DNA from: Lentzea californiensis
Lineage (GTDB): Bacteria > Actinomycetota > Actinomycetes > Mycobacteriales > Pseudonocardiaceae
Length of the DNA stretch: 64,000 nt
Assembly: GCF_024648825.1 (NCBI RefSeq)
Contig: NZ_JANBBE010000009.1
Location: 1 to 64,000, forward strand
Direction of reading: 5' to 3'
A program made the translations under genes and the position numbers. Every line of letters starts with the position of its first letter. The first letter of the stretch is position 1. Positions 17,306 through 24,651 of the stretch are shown in pieces. A model generated the notes under the pieces. It had not been told where the DNA came from. It searched no databases and was given only the letters and a program-made list of their open reading frames with translations.

Positions 17306-17734
17306 ATGGCTATCCGCGAAGGCTTTCTCGGAGAAGCGGTGCCCGGCGCGTTCGTCGGTCTCGCCGCGGGGCTCATCGCGGGAGGGCTGGCCGCGCTCGT
17401 CGGCCAGCCGCTCGGGTGGGCGCTCGTCACCACGGTCGCGCTCGGCCTGCCGCTGGGCGCGTTCGGCGGCGGCTTCAGCCTGCTGGTGGCGGCGGGCCGG
17501 CTCCCGGCCGGCCGGTTCGCTCCCGTCGCCCTCTACTGGCTCGTGGCGTTCCCGCTGGCCAGGCTCGTCCACGAGACCACCGTGGGCCTCGTGCTCGCCG
17601 GTCAGGTCCGGCTGCCCCCGGATCTGGCCGGTTTCCTCGCCTACCAAGGCATCGTGAGCCTCGGCTGGGCCATCGGTTTCCTGTGGCTGCACGAGCGCAT
17701 CGCCATGCGCCTGCGAGCCACCGCCTCCCGCTGA
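17306..17734 (+). CDS. Small four-helix membrane protein, unknown function
   Basis: A 142-aa protein with four hydrophobic segments (about residues 10-35, 38-65, 72-92, 105-130), Gly/Ala-rich. The ATG follows the transporter stop by one base, so it is co-translated and may be an accessory subunit. I do not recognise a family. Confidence 0.75.
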   Translation: MAIREGFLGEAVPGAFVGLAAGLIAGGLAALVGQPLGWALVTTVALGLPLGAFGGGFSLLVAAGRLPAGRFAPVALYWLVAFPLARLVHETTVGLVLAGQVRLPPDLAGFLAYQGIVSLGWAIGFLWLHERIAMRLRATASR

Positions 17735-17756
17735 CCTTCCGCCGAAGGAGCCAAGG

Positions 17757-18776
17757 ATGTTGGATCTTCCCGTCTGGGTCTGGATCGCGACGATGGGCGG
17801 CATCGCCGCCGTCATCGCGTTCGACTTCTACCTGGTGGCACGCAAACCGCACGAACCGTCGTTCCGCGAGTCGTTGTACTGGGTGCTCTTCTACGTCGGC
17901 CTGGCCGTCCTGTTCGGACTCGGCGTCACGGTGTTCGCCGGGCCCGGTCACGGCGGTGAGTTCTTCGCCGGCTGGATCACCGAGTACTCGCTGAGCGTCG
18001 ACAACCTGTTCGTGTTCGTGATCATCATGGCCCGGTTCGCGGTGCCGCGGGAGTACCGGCAGAAGGTGCTCATCGTCGGCATCGTCCTGGCCCTGTTGCT
18101 GCGCACTGTGTTCATCGCCCTGGGAGCACAGGCGATCTCGCGGTTCGACTGGCTGTTCTACTTCTTCGGCGCCTTCCTGATCTTCACCGCGTGGAAGCTG
18201 CTGAAGCAGGACGAGGCCGACGAGGCCGACGTCCCGGAGAACGCCGCCCTGCGCGCGGTGAAGAAGTTCCTGCCGGCGACCACGGTGTACCACGGCGCCG
18301 CGCTGACGACGCGCATCGACGGCAAGCGCGTGGTGACGCCGATGCTGGTCGTCATGGTCGCCGTGGGCACCACGGACCTGCTGTTCGCGGTGGACTCGAT
18401 CCCGGCGATCTTCGGGCTCACCAAGGAGCCGTACCTGGTGCTGACCGCCAACGCGTTCGCGTTGATGGGCCTGCGCCAGCTCTTCTTCCTGGTGGGAGGT
18501 CTCCTGGACCGCCTGGTGCATCTGAGCAAGGGCCTCGCGGTGGTGCTCGCGTTCATCGGGTTCAAGCTCATCTTCGAAGCGATGCACCACCACGGTGTCT
18601 CGTGGGCTCCGGAGATCCCGATCGTGGTGTCTCTCGGGGTCATCGTGGCGACGCTCGCCGTCACGACGGTCTGGAGCCTGCACACCTCACGACGGGCTGC
18701 CCGCTCCGCCGTGGAGGATGCCGAGAGTGCGCGAAGGAGCGAAGAAGACGCTCCGGTCAGGGACTCTCAGCCGTGA
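17757..18776 (+). CDS. TerC-family integral membrane protein
   Basis: A 339-aa TerC/Alx-type protein with about eight membrane helices. The diagnostic acidic intramembrane motifs are present: ITEYSLSVDNLFVFVIIM and VAVGTTDLLFAVDSIPAIFGLT. TerC proteins are linked to tellurite resistance, manganese export and metal loading of exported enzymes. Here it is the last gene of the oxalate-type operon (22 bases after the small membrane protein, SD AAGGAG), so a metal or ion role during acid use is plausible but unproven. The tail is charged. The 3' end overlaps the convergent 66-aa gene by 10 bp. Confidence 0.9.
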   Translation: MLDLPVWVWIATMGGIAAVIAFDFYLVARKPHEPSFRESLYWVLFYVGLAVLFGLGVTVFAGPGHGGEFFAGWITEYSLSVDNLFVFVIIMARFAVPREYRQKVLIVGIVLALLLRTVFIALGAQAISRFDWLFYFFGAFLIFTAWKLLKQDEADEADVPENAALRAVKKFLPATTVYHGAALTTRIDGKRVVTPMLVVMVAVGTTDLLFAVDSIPAIFGLTKEPYLVLTANAFALMGLRQLFFLVGGLLDRLVHLSKGLAVVLAFIGFKLIFEAMHHHGVSWAPEIPIVVSLGVIVATLAVTTVWSLHTSRRAARSAVEDAESARRSEEDAPVRDSQP

Positions 18777-18967
18777 ATCGTGTGACCTTCGCTGTCCTTG
18801 CCCTCGAAACCGGGGCGGAGCGTCTTGGCCACGGCCGCCTGGGCCTCGGCGTCCTTGCGCTGTTCCGCCAGCGCGGTGGACAGTCCGAGGCCCAGCGCGC
18901 GGCCGTCAGCGGAGGCACCGTTGCGCGGCTCGGTGAGGGAACGAGCGAAGTTCTTCAAGCGGGACAT
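18767..18967 (-). CDS. Small 66-aa protein of unknown function
   Basis: A 66-aa basic, soluble-looking protein (MSRLKNFARSLTEPRNGASADG...) with a strong AGGAGGAAG ribosome site six bases before its ATG, which argues that it is translated. No family is recognised and no Cys motif or membrane segment is seen. It lies convergent to terC. About 180 bp upstream, beyond the gntR terminator hairpin, is a half-copy of the regulon operator (19149-19162), so it may belong to the same regulon. Confidence 0.6.
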   Translation of the reverse strand: MSRLKNFARSLTEPRNGASADGRALGLGLSTALAEQRKDAEAQAAVAKTLRPGFEGKDSEGHTIHG

Positions 18968-19148
18968 GGTCTTCCTCCTGTCGATGGTGGCTCCCGGGGC
19001 GCGCAGAGACCTGACAGGTGCTGCGGCGCGGGAGGAACAGGGCTGCGGCCGGGGTCTGTTCCGCCGGATGTCCGTCGTGCGGGTACCCGGTGGGAAACCT
19101 CTCGCGGGTCGCCGTTGGCCCCGTCCCTGTCGCCATTCAGGATACTGC

Positions 19149-19162
19149 GTTTTGTATGCAAT
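19149..19162. promoter_or_regulatory. Partial GntR operator upstream of the 66-aa gene
   Basis: The 10 bases TGTATGCAAT match the shared operator exactly; the preceding four do not, although ATACTG occurs just upstream (19142-19147), as if the site were split by a 5-base insertion. It lies in the 266-bp gap 18968-19233, otherwise holding only the gntR terminator hairpin. Confidence 0.5.
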
Positions 19163-19180
19163 CGTCCGGCATCGTGTCGT

Positions 19181-19221
19181 GGATCACCCGTACGGTACCA
19201 AATGACCGTTTTGGGTGATCC
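19181..19221 (-). terminator. Hairpin downstream of gntR
   Basis: GGATCACCC (19181-19189) and GGGTGATCC (19213-19221) are exact reverse complements with a 23-base loop, 13 bases beyond the gntR stop on the minus strand. It is plausible as a terminator separating gntR from the 66-aa gene. Confidence 0.5.
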
Positions 19222-19233
19222 GCGAGTGACGAG

Positions 19234-19959
19234 TCAGTCGCTGTCGGTGGAGCCTTCGGGCGCCTTGCGGTCGTGGTAGGTCTGGCGGGTCTGCTCCGCA
19301 TGGCGGTGCATGACCTCGCCGGCCCGTTCCGCGTCACCGTCGGCGATGGCCGTGACCAGCTCGGCGTGCTCGTTCCAGGAGTCGCGGCTGCGCGGGCGCG
19401 CGATCGGCGTGTAGTACCAGCGCACCCGGCGGTCGACCAGGCCGATCATCTCGGACAGGACCTTGTTGCGGCTGATCGCCGCGACGGCCGCGTGCAGGTC
19501 GGCGTTCGCCTTGACCAGGCGCTCGACGTTCTCGGTGCCCAGGGCCTCCTCGCCGGCCTTCTGCAGCTTCCTGAGAAGCTTCACGTCGGCGGCGGTGGCG
19601 TGCTCGGCGGCGAGCTTGGCCGAGTAGGTCTCCAGCACGCTGCGCACGGCGAGCAACTGGTCGGCCTCCTCCTCGGTCGGCGTGTGCACGAAGGCGCCCT
19701 GGGCGGGACGCAGGTCGACCCAGCCGTCGGTCTGGAGCCGCTGCAGGGCCTCGCGCACCGGTTGCCTGCTCACGCCGAGGTACTCGGCGAGTTCGGCCTC
19801 GACCAGGTGCTGGCCGGGCTCGAGGGTGCGGTTGACGATCAGCTCGAGCAAGGCGTCGTAGACGGCCTGTCGCAGCGGTGCGGGACGTTCGACCCGGCGG
19901 GTCGCCGCGGCACTGAGTGAACCGCGGGGCGCCCGGCGGCCACTGGGCAAAGAGGTCAT
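19234..19959 (-). CDS. GntR-family regulator with FCD ligand-binding domain
   Basis: A 241-aa regulator. Residues about 27-95 form the GntR winged helix (LRQAVYDALLELIVNRTLEPGQHLVEAELAEYL, then GVSRQPVREALQRL). Residues about 105-225 form the FCD all-helical effector domain, with D/H candidates for metal/carboxylate binding (ADLHAAV, SRDSWNEHAELVTAI, MHRHAEQT). FCD GntR proteins usually repress catabolic genes and sense organic acids. It stands divergent from panE, with the exact operator between them. The ATG at 19959 puts the winged helix near the N-terminus; there is no clear SD, so the message may be leaderless. Likely the master switch for the oxalate/formate genes here. Confidence 0.9.
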   Translation of the reverse strand: MTSLPSGRRAPRGSLSAAATRRVERPAPLRQAVYDALLELIVNRTLEPGQHLVEAELAEYLGVSRQPVREALQRLQTDGWVDLRPAQGAFVHTPTEEEADQLLAVRSVLETYSAKLAAEHATAADVKLLRKLQKAGEEALGTENVERLVKANADLHAAVAAISRNKVLSEMIGLVDRRVRWYYTPIARPRSRDSWNEHAELVTAIADGDAERAGEVMHRHAEQTRQTYHDRKAPEGSTDSD

Positions 19960-19981
19960 GCCGGGCAGAGTACAGCTTTTC

Positions 19982-19989
19982 GCATACAA
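19982..19989. promoter_or_regulatory. Half-operator at the gntR start (possible autoregulation)
   Basis: GCATACAA (minus strand TTGTATGC) lies 23-30 bases upstream of the gntR ATG and matches half of the regulon operator. Together with the full site at 20024 it would allow GntR to control its own promoter. Confidence 0.4.
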
Positions 19990-20023
19990 AAAGCAGTTCT
20001 GGTGATGTGGGCGTGTTGTCCGT

Positions 20024-20037
20024 ATACTGTATGCAAT
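20024..20037. promoter_or_regulatory. Exact GntR operator in the gntR-panE intergenic region
   Basis: ATACTGTATGCAAT, identical (on the opposite strand) to the site before the formate dehydrogenase genes. The core TGTATGCA is an imperfect dyad of the kind bound by GntR proteins. It ends 20 bases before the panE ATG, a position suited to repression. Confidence 0.8.
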
Positions 20038-20057
20038 ATTAGCGAGCGGGGCGTGCT

Positions 20058-21035
20058 ATGAAGATCGCTGTTCTCGGAGCCGGAGCGATCGGTGCCTACG
20101 TCGGTGCGGCTTTGCATCGTGCGGGCGTGGAAGTCCACCTGATCGCGCGTGGAGCCCATCTCGCCGCAATGCGTGAGCACGGCGTGCGGGTGCTGAGCCC
20201 GCGCGGTGATTTCACCGCGCGTCCACACGCGACCTCGGATTCCGCGGAGGTGGGCGAGGTCGACTACGTCTTCCTCGGTCTGAAGGCGTACTCGTACGCG
20301 TCGTCAGCCGATCTGCTGGCACCGCTGATGGGCCCGGACACGGCCGTGATCGCGGCGCAGAACGGGATCCCGTGGTGGTACTTCCACGGCATGACCGGAC
20401 ATCCCCTCGAGGGACAACGGATCGAGTCCGTGGACCCCGGAGGGTCGGTCACCGCCGTGCTGCCCATGGAACGGGCGATCGGCTGCGTCGTCTACTGCTC
20501 GACCGAGATCGAGTCGCCCGGTGTGATCCGGCACTTGGAGGGCACGCGGTTCTCCATCGGCGAGCCGGACCGCAGCATCTCCCCGCGGTGCGTCGCGCTG
20601 AGCGAGGCGATGATCGCGGGCGGGTTGAAGTGCCCGGTGGAGAAGGACGTCCGCGAGGACATCTGGATCAAACTCATGGGCAACGTGGCGTTCAACCCGC
20701 TGAGTGCGCTGACCCGCGCGACGATGGTGGAGATCTGCGACCACTCGGACAGCCGCGACCTGGTGGCGCAGATGATGGCGGAGACCCTGACCATCGCGCG
20801 GGCCGCGGGCTGCGACCCGCAGATCTCCATCGACAAGCGCATCGACGGCGCCCGCCGCGTCGGGCACCACAAGACGTCGATGCTGCAGGACCTGGAAGCC
20901 GGGAAGCGGCTGGAGATCGACGCGATCATCGCCGCCGTGGTGGAGATCGCCGAGCTCACCCGCGTGCCGGCGCCGACGCTGCGGCACGTCTACGCGGCGA
21001 TCGACCTGCTGTCGCGCACGTCGCTGGTGTCCTGA
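20058..21035 (+). CDS. PanE/ApbA-family reductase, probable oxalyl-CoA or 2-oxoacid reductase
   Basis: A 325-aa NADP-dependent reductase: Rossmann motif GAGAIGAYVGAAL (residues 7-19), then the C-terminal ketopantoate-reductase domain with KDVREDIWIKLMGNVAFNPLSALTRATM (catalytic Lys and Asn region) and HHKTSMLQDLEAGKRLEIDAI. Generic annotation would be 2-dehydropantoate 2-reductase for pantothenate. The oxalate-regulon operator 20 bases before its start, and the known use of a PanE homologue (PanE2) as oxalyl-CoA reductase in Methylobacterium, make reduction of oxalyl-CoA to glyoxylate the better guess. A LysR gene follows by one base. Confidence 0.82.
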   Translation: MKIAVLGAGAIGAYVGAALHRAGVEVHLIARGAHLAAMREHGVRVLSPRGDFTARPHATSDSAEVGEVDYVFLGLKAYSYASSADLLAPLMGPDTAVIAAQNGIPWWYFHGMTGHPLEGQRIESVDPGGSVTAVLPMERAIGCVVYCSTEIESPGVIRHLEGTRFSIGEPDRSISPRCVALSEAMIAGGLKCPVEKDVREDIWIKLMGNVAFNPLSALTRATMVEICDHSDSRDLVAQMMAETLTIARAAGCDPQISIDKRIDGARRVGHHKTSMLQDLEAGKRLEIDAIIAAVVEIAELTRVPAPTLRHVYAAIDLLSRTSLVS

Positions 21036-21036
21036 G

Positions 21037-21953
21037 TTGCTGCTGCGACAGCTGGAGTACCTGGTCGCCCTGGCCCGCGAACGCCACTTCGCGCGCGCCG
21101 CGCAGGCCTGCCACGTGTCCCAGCCGTCGCTGTCGGCGGCGATCAGCAAGCTCGAACGCGAACTCGGGGTGCCGATCGTGTCCCGCGGCCGCCGTTTCGA
21201 GGCGCTGACGCCGGAGGGCGAACGGGTCCTGCTGTGGGCGCACCGCATGCTCGCCGACCGCGACGCGCTGCGGCAGGACCTGTCCCGCATGAGGGCGTCG
21301 CTGTCGGGGGTGCTCCGGATCGGAGCCATCCCGACAGCGCTCCCGGTCGCGCCCCTGCTGACCGCGCCGTTCTGCGAGCGCCACCCGCACGTGCGCGTGA
21401 CGCTGGAGTCGTTGTCCTCGCAGGAGATCACGCGCGGGCTCGACGAGTTCGAGCTCGACATCGCGATGACGTACGTCGACGACTCGGTGCGCGCGATGCC
21501 GTTGTACGAGGAGCGCTACGTCCTGCTGACGCCCGCGGACGAGGAGATCGCCTCCCGTCCGGTGGCGCGGTGGGCCGACGTGGCCGCGCTGCCGTTGTGC
21601 CTGCTGACGTCGAAGATGCGCAACCGCCGGATCCTCGACTCGGTCTTCGCCGACGCCGGCGTGCAGCCCGTGCCGGTGATCGAGGCCGACGCCGTGGCGA
21701 CGTTGTGGGCCCATGTGGCCACCCGCAAGTGGTCGAGCGTCATCGCCCACGCGTGGTTGCAGATGTTCGGCACGCCGGAAGGGATGCGGGTGGTGCGCAT
21801 CGAGGATCCCAGCGGGTGCCGCGGATCGGGCTGGTCGTGGGGGAGCAGGCGTCGATGCCGGCGCGGGCGGTGCTCGGGCTGACCCGCGGGCTGGACGTGC
21901 GCGGGGAACTGGACCGGCTGCTGCACGAGCACCTCGACCGCCGGGACCTGTGA
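21037..21953 (+). pseudogene. LysR-family regulator with a C-terminal frameshift
   Basis: The N-terminal frame (21037 onward, TTG start one base after panE stop) encodes a normal LysR winged helix (LEYLVALARERHFARAAQACHVSQPSLSAAISKLERELG) and effector domain. Near 21808-21811 the frame loses its family-like sequence and runs to a stop at 21882 in an Arg/Gly-rich tail. The +1-shifted frame resumes a good LysR end (VPRIGLVVGEQASMPARAVLGL...ELDRLLHEHL) and stops at 21953. Adding one C to GATCCCAGCGG would restore one continuous protein of about 305 aa. Either a real deletion or a sequencing error in a C-run. It would be expected to respond to an acid intermediate. Confidence 0.8.
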
Positions 21954-21966
21954 CGGGACGAAAAAA

Positions 21967-21998
21967 CGGGGGCCGGTGCGTCACCTCACCGGCCCCCG
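21967..21998. terminator. Strong bidirectional terminator
   Basis: CGGGGGCCGGTG (21967-21978) and CACCGGCCCCCG (21987-21998) pair perfectly, preceded by AAAAAA and followed by CCCCCCTTT, so it can serve both the lysR message and the convergent secreted-protein gene. Confidence 0.85.
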
Positions 21999-22016
21999 CC
22001 CCCCTTTCCCCCAAGA

Positions 22017-22520
22017 TCAGCTGCCGGTGGCCTTGCCGTCTCCCCACAGCTGGGCCGGTCCCCACGGCTTCTGGATCTCGAAGTGGTGCGGATGCGCGAC
22101 GGTGAGGCCGGTCCAGCAGTACTTGTAGTACGTGCCGTCGAGCTTGAAGTCGACCGTGGGCCCCTTCTTGCCGTCGATGCCGTCCTCGTCCCACATGATC
22201 ACCTTGACGATCTTGCCCTTCCACTTCGGATCGTCGCTCTTGGTGCCGCGCAGGGTCACGCAGGCCTTGCCCCTGTTCTGGCGGCCGGGCGGCGTGAACT
22301 GGCGCGAGTCCAGCGAGCAGCACATCTCGAAGTCGAAGTTGAACGGCAGCGCCGCGGCGGCCGCGCTGAACGCGTCGTCGGTGGTTCCCGGCACCTGCGC
22401 GCCCGTGACAGGCAGGGCTTCGGCCACCTCCGGAGTGTCGGCCGCCCCCGCGGACCCGCTGAAGAGCGTGGCCACGAGCAGTGCTGCCGTCCCCAGGGCA
22501 GCAAGCGTTCTGGTCAGCAT
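22017..22520 (-). CDS. Secreted protein of unknown function
   Basis: A 167-aa protein with a clear signal peptide (RTLAALGTAALLVATLFSGSAGA, cleavage near AGA-ADT). The mature part has two Cys (DFEMCCSLDS), a third (KACVTLRG) and a fourth (YKYCWTGL), suggesting disulfides, and a beta-rich tail with repeated Lys/Asp turns. The ATG at 22520 follows GGAGGGGG and is preferred to a far-upstream frame extension. No family is recognised. It has its own 139-bp upstream region shared with the divergent XRE gene. Confidence 0.75.
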   Translation of the reverse strand: MLTRTLAALGTAALLVATLFSGSAGAADTPEVAEALPVTGAQVPGTTDDAFSAAAAALPFNFDFEMCCSLDSRQFTPPGRQNRGKACVTLRGTKSDDPKWKGKIVKVIMWDEDGIDGKKGPTVDFKLDGTYYKYCWTGLTVAHPHHFEIQKPWGPAQLWGDGKATGS

Positions 22521-22659
22521 GGAATCCCCCTCCATTTGCCTCAGTTGATGAGGCGCCGCAAGCAGTAAACTGAGATGGCCGAGAGCTGTCAACTGGCGTG
22601 TAGACGAAAGCTCTATTCCGTGCCACGTGAGTTCATGGGCCAATCGGTAGGATGTCGCC

Positions 22660-23085
22660 ATGTCTGAGGACGAAGGGGTGCTGGCCGCGCGGGTCGACCA
22701 CCTGTTCCGCACGGTGCGGTCGGACGACGGTGGCGAGTACACCTTCGAGGAGGTCGCCGAGGCGATCAGGGCCAAGGGCGGCCCGACGATCTCCGCCACC
22801 TACCTGTGGCAGCTGCGCAAGGGCGTGCGGGACAACCCGACCAAGCGCCACGTCGAGGCGCTGGCCGGCTTCTTCGGCGTGCCGCCCGCGTACTTCTTCG
22901 ACGCCGCCGAGGCTGCCCGCATCGACGCCGAGCTGACGCTGCTCAACGCGTTGCGTGACGCGCCCGTGCGGCAGCTCGCCCTGCGCGCCAGAGGACTGTC
23001 GGACAAGAGCCTCGCCACCATCGCCGACATGGTCGAGCGGGTGCGCGAGCTCGAAGGCCTGCCTCAGGAGGACGGCTCGAAGTGA
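22660..23085 (+). CDS. XRE-family helix-turn-helix regulator paired with ImmA/IrrE peptidase
   Basis: A 141-aa DNA-binding protein. Residues about 20-75 are an XRE-type domain (YTFEEVAEAIRAKGGPTISATYLWQLRKGVRDNPTKRHVEALAGFFGVPPAYFF); the rest is helical. The stop overlaps the peptidase start by 4 bases. In ImmR/ImmA and related pairs the metalloprotease cleaves the XRE repressor to derepress genes; the pairing suggests the same logic here, with the downstream membrane protein as part of the unit. Confidence 0.85.
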   Translation: MSEDEGVLAARVDHLFRTVRSDDGGEYTFEEVAEAIRAKGGPTISATYLWQLRKGVRDNPTKRHVEALAGFFGVPPAYFFDAAEAARIDAELTLLNALRDAPVRQLALRARGLSDKSLATIADMVERVRELEGLPQEDGSK

Positions 23086-23552
23086 GCGCCCGGAGGCTGC
23101 GAAAGCTCCTGCGCGGCCTGGACGTCCCGATCCCGTTCGACGTGAGGTCGTTCGCGGACCGCATCGCCGCACGCCGAGGCAAGCCGATCCACCTGATGCC
23201 CGTCGCGGGGCTCACCGGCGTGTGCGGTCTCTGGATCGCCACCGACGACGCGGACGTCATCTTCTTCGAGGAGGAAACCGCACCGTTCCACCAGGAACAC
23301 ATCGTGCTGCACGAGTTGAGCCACGTGCTGTGCGACCACTACCCGGCGTCGGCGAGCCTCACCGAGATGGCGGAGCTCCTGCTGCCCAGCCTGGATCCCG
23401 CGCTGGTGCGGCGCGTGCTCGGCCGCACCGGCTACTCCTCCGAGGAGGAACGCGAGGCGGAGCTGCTCGCCACGATGATCCGCCAGCGCGTGCACACCGC
23501 CACCACGCTGGCCGACCGGCTTCGCGCCGCGTTCGACGGTTTCCATGGGTGA
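23082..23552 (+). CDS. ImmA/IrrE-type metallopeptidase
   Basis: A 156-aa zinc peptidase with the HELSH active site (His77, Glu78, His81) and a later EEEREAELLATMI helix that supplies the third ligand in this family. The GTG start overlaps the XRE gene (GTGA). It probably cleaves or regulates the XRE partner. It overlaps the membrane-protein gene by 8 bases. Confidence 0.87.
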   Translation: MSARRLRKLLRGLDVPIPFDVRSFADRIAARRGKPIHLMPVAGLTGVCGLWIATDDADVIFFEEETAPFHQEHIVLHELSHVLCDHYPASASLTEMAELLLPSLDPALVRRVLGRTGYSSEEEREAELLATMIRQRVHTATTLADRLRAAFDGFHG

Positions 23553-24588
23553 GGTCCTGCTGCGGTACGGGCCGCCCGCCGTCGCGTGGCTGATGGTGTT
23601 CAGCTGGCGCGACGGCCAGGACGCGATCCGCCGGTTGTTCCTCGGGCTCGCCGTGTCGCTGACCGCGCTCACCCCGGCGGTTCAGCTCGCGGTAGGACAC
23701 TTGACCGGAACGGCCACGCTCGCACGGCTGGCCGGGCACGCGGGAATGGTGCTCGTCGCGTGGTCGGCGCATGATCTCCTGGCGCACCTCAACGGCTTGC
23801 GGCGCAGCCGGTGGAGCACCTGGTGGACCGCGGGCATGTTCGGGGTGATGTGCCTGTGCTTCGCGCTGCAGCCGAGCCTCCTTCCCCAGGCGCCGTGGGT
23901 CCTCGAGTACTGGGTGGCGTACCTGCTCGCGCTGACACCCGCGTTCGGCAACGTGATCCGGCTCGGCCTGCGGTACGCCCGCACCACGACCGGCCGCGCG
24001 TTGCGGTCCGGGTTGCACCTGGTCGTGGCCGGTGCGGCGATGGCGTTGGTGTACCTGGTGAACAGGGTCGTGCGCGTCGCGTCGAGCCGCTTCGAGTTCG
24101 CCTACCCGCTGGGGTGGAGCTTCTGGATGAGCGCGGTGCTGCCCAACGCCGCCCACCTGGTCGTGCTGGTGGGCGCCGCCGTACCGGCCGTGGCGGCCTG
24201 GCGCCGGCGTCACCGCCGGTACACCCGGCTCGAACCGCTCTGGCGGGCGCTGGCCGACGCGGACCCGCGGATCGCGCTCAACCCGCGCGTCGGCTGGTGG
24301 AACATGCGGATGCGCCTGTACCGCCGCGTGATCGAGATCCGTGACGGCCTGCTCGACCTCCAGCCGTACCGCGACGCGGATGTCGCCACCGCCGCACGGG
24401 CCGCGGCGGCGAGCCCGGCACAGGTCGAGGCCGCGGTGGTCGCCGCCGCAATCAGGGCGCGGGGAGTGTCGCCTGCCAGGGTCGAACCCGGTGCGGGGGC
24501 ACCGGATCTGGACGGCGACACGGTGTTCCTGTGCGAGGTGTCGGACGCGTTCTCACGCTTGGACGATGGACGCGTTCTGCGGGCGTAG
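23545..24588 (+). CDS. MAB_1171c-like multi-pass membrane protein
   Basis: A 347-aa protein. Residues 1-215 contain about six to seven membrane helices with short loops; residues 215-347 form a cytosolic helical domain (RLEPLWRALADADPRIALNPRVGWWNMRMRLYRRVIEIRDGLLDLQPY). This architecture, and its place after XRE and ImmA/IrrE genes, matches the actinobacterial family usually labelled MAB_1171c putative transporter, whose function is not known. The cytosolic RRxIEIRDGLLxL segment looks regulatory rather than transport-like. Confidence 0.75.
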   Translation: MGEVLLRYGPPAVAWLMVFSWRDGQDAIRRLFLGLAVSLTALTPAVQLAVGHLTGTATLARLAGHAGMVLVAWSAHDLLAHLNGLRRSRWSTWWTAGMFGVMCLCFALQPSLLPQAPWVLEYWVAYLLALTPAFGNVIRLGLRYARTTTGRALRSGLHLVVAGAAMALVYLVNRVVRVASSRFEFAYPLGWSFWMSAVLPNAAHLVVLVGAAVPAVAAWRRRHRRYTRLEPLWRALADADPRIALNPRVGWWNMRMRLYRRVIEIRDGLLDLQPYRDADVATAARAAAASPAQVEAAVVAAAIRARGVSPARVEPGAGAPDLDGDTVFLCEVSDAFSRLDDGRVLRA

Positions 24589-24651
24589 CGCGTCCTGTCC
24601 CGGTGGTGTGGCGAACATCCGCCGGTACCCGCGGCTGAACTGCGTGTGCGT

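Noticed and set aside
17757..18776. Linking terC with the telA operon as one tellurite-resistance island
   Set aside because: They lie more than 30 kb apart with unrelated clusters between, and no TerD/TerZ genes are present; terC belongs by position to the transporter operon.
18798..19279. Plus-strand open frames downstream of terC
   Set aside because: They run antisense to the 66-aa gene and across the terminator hairpin and operator, with no ribosome site or family features.
20058..21035. Simple call as the housekeeping pantothenate biosynthesis gene
   Set aside because: No panB/panC/panD nearby, and the operator placement links it with the oxalate/formate genes; kept only as an alternative.
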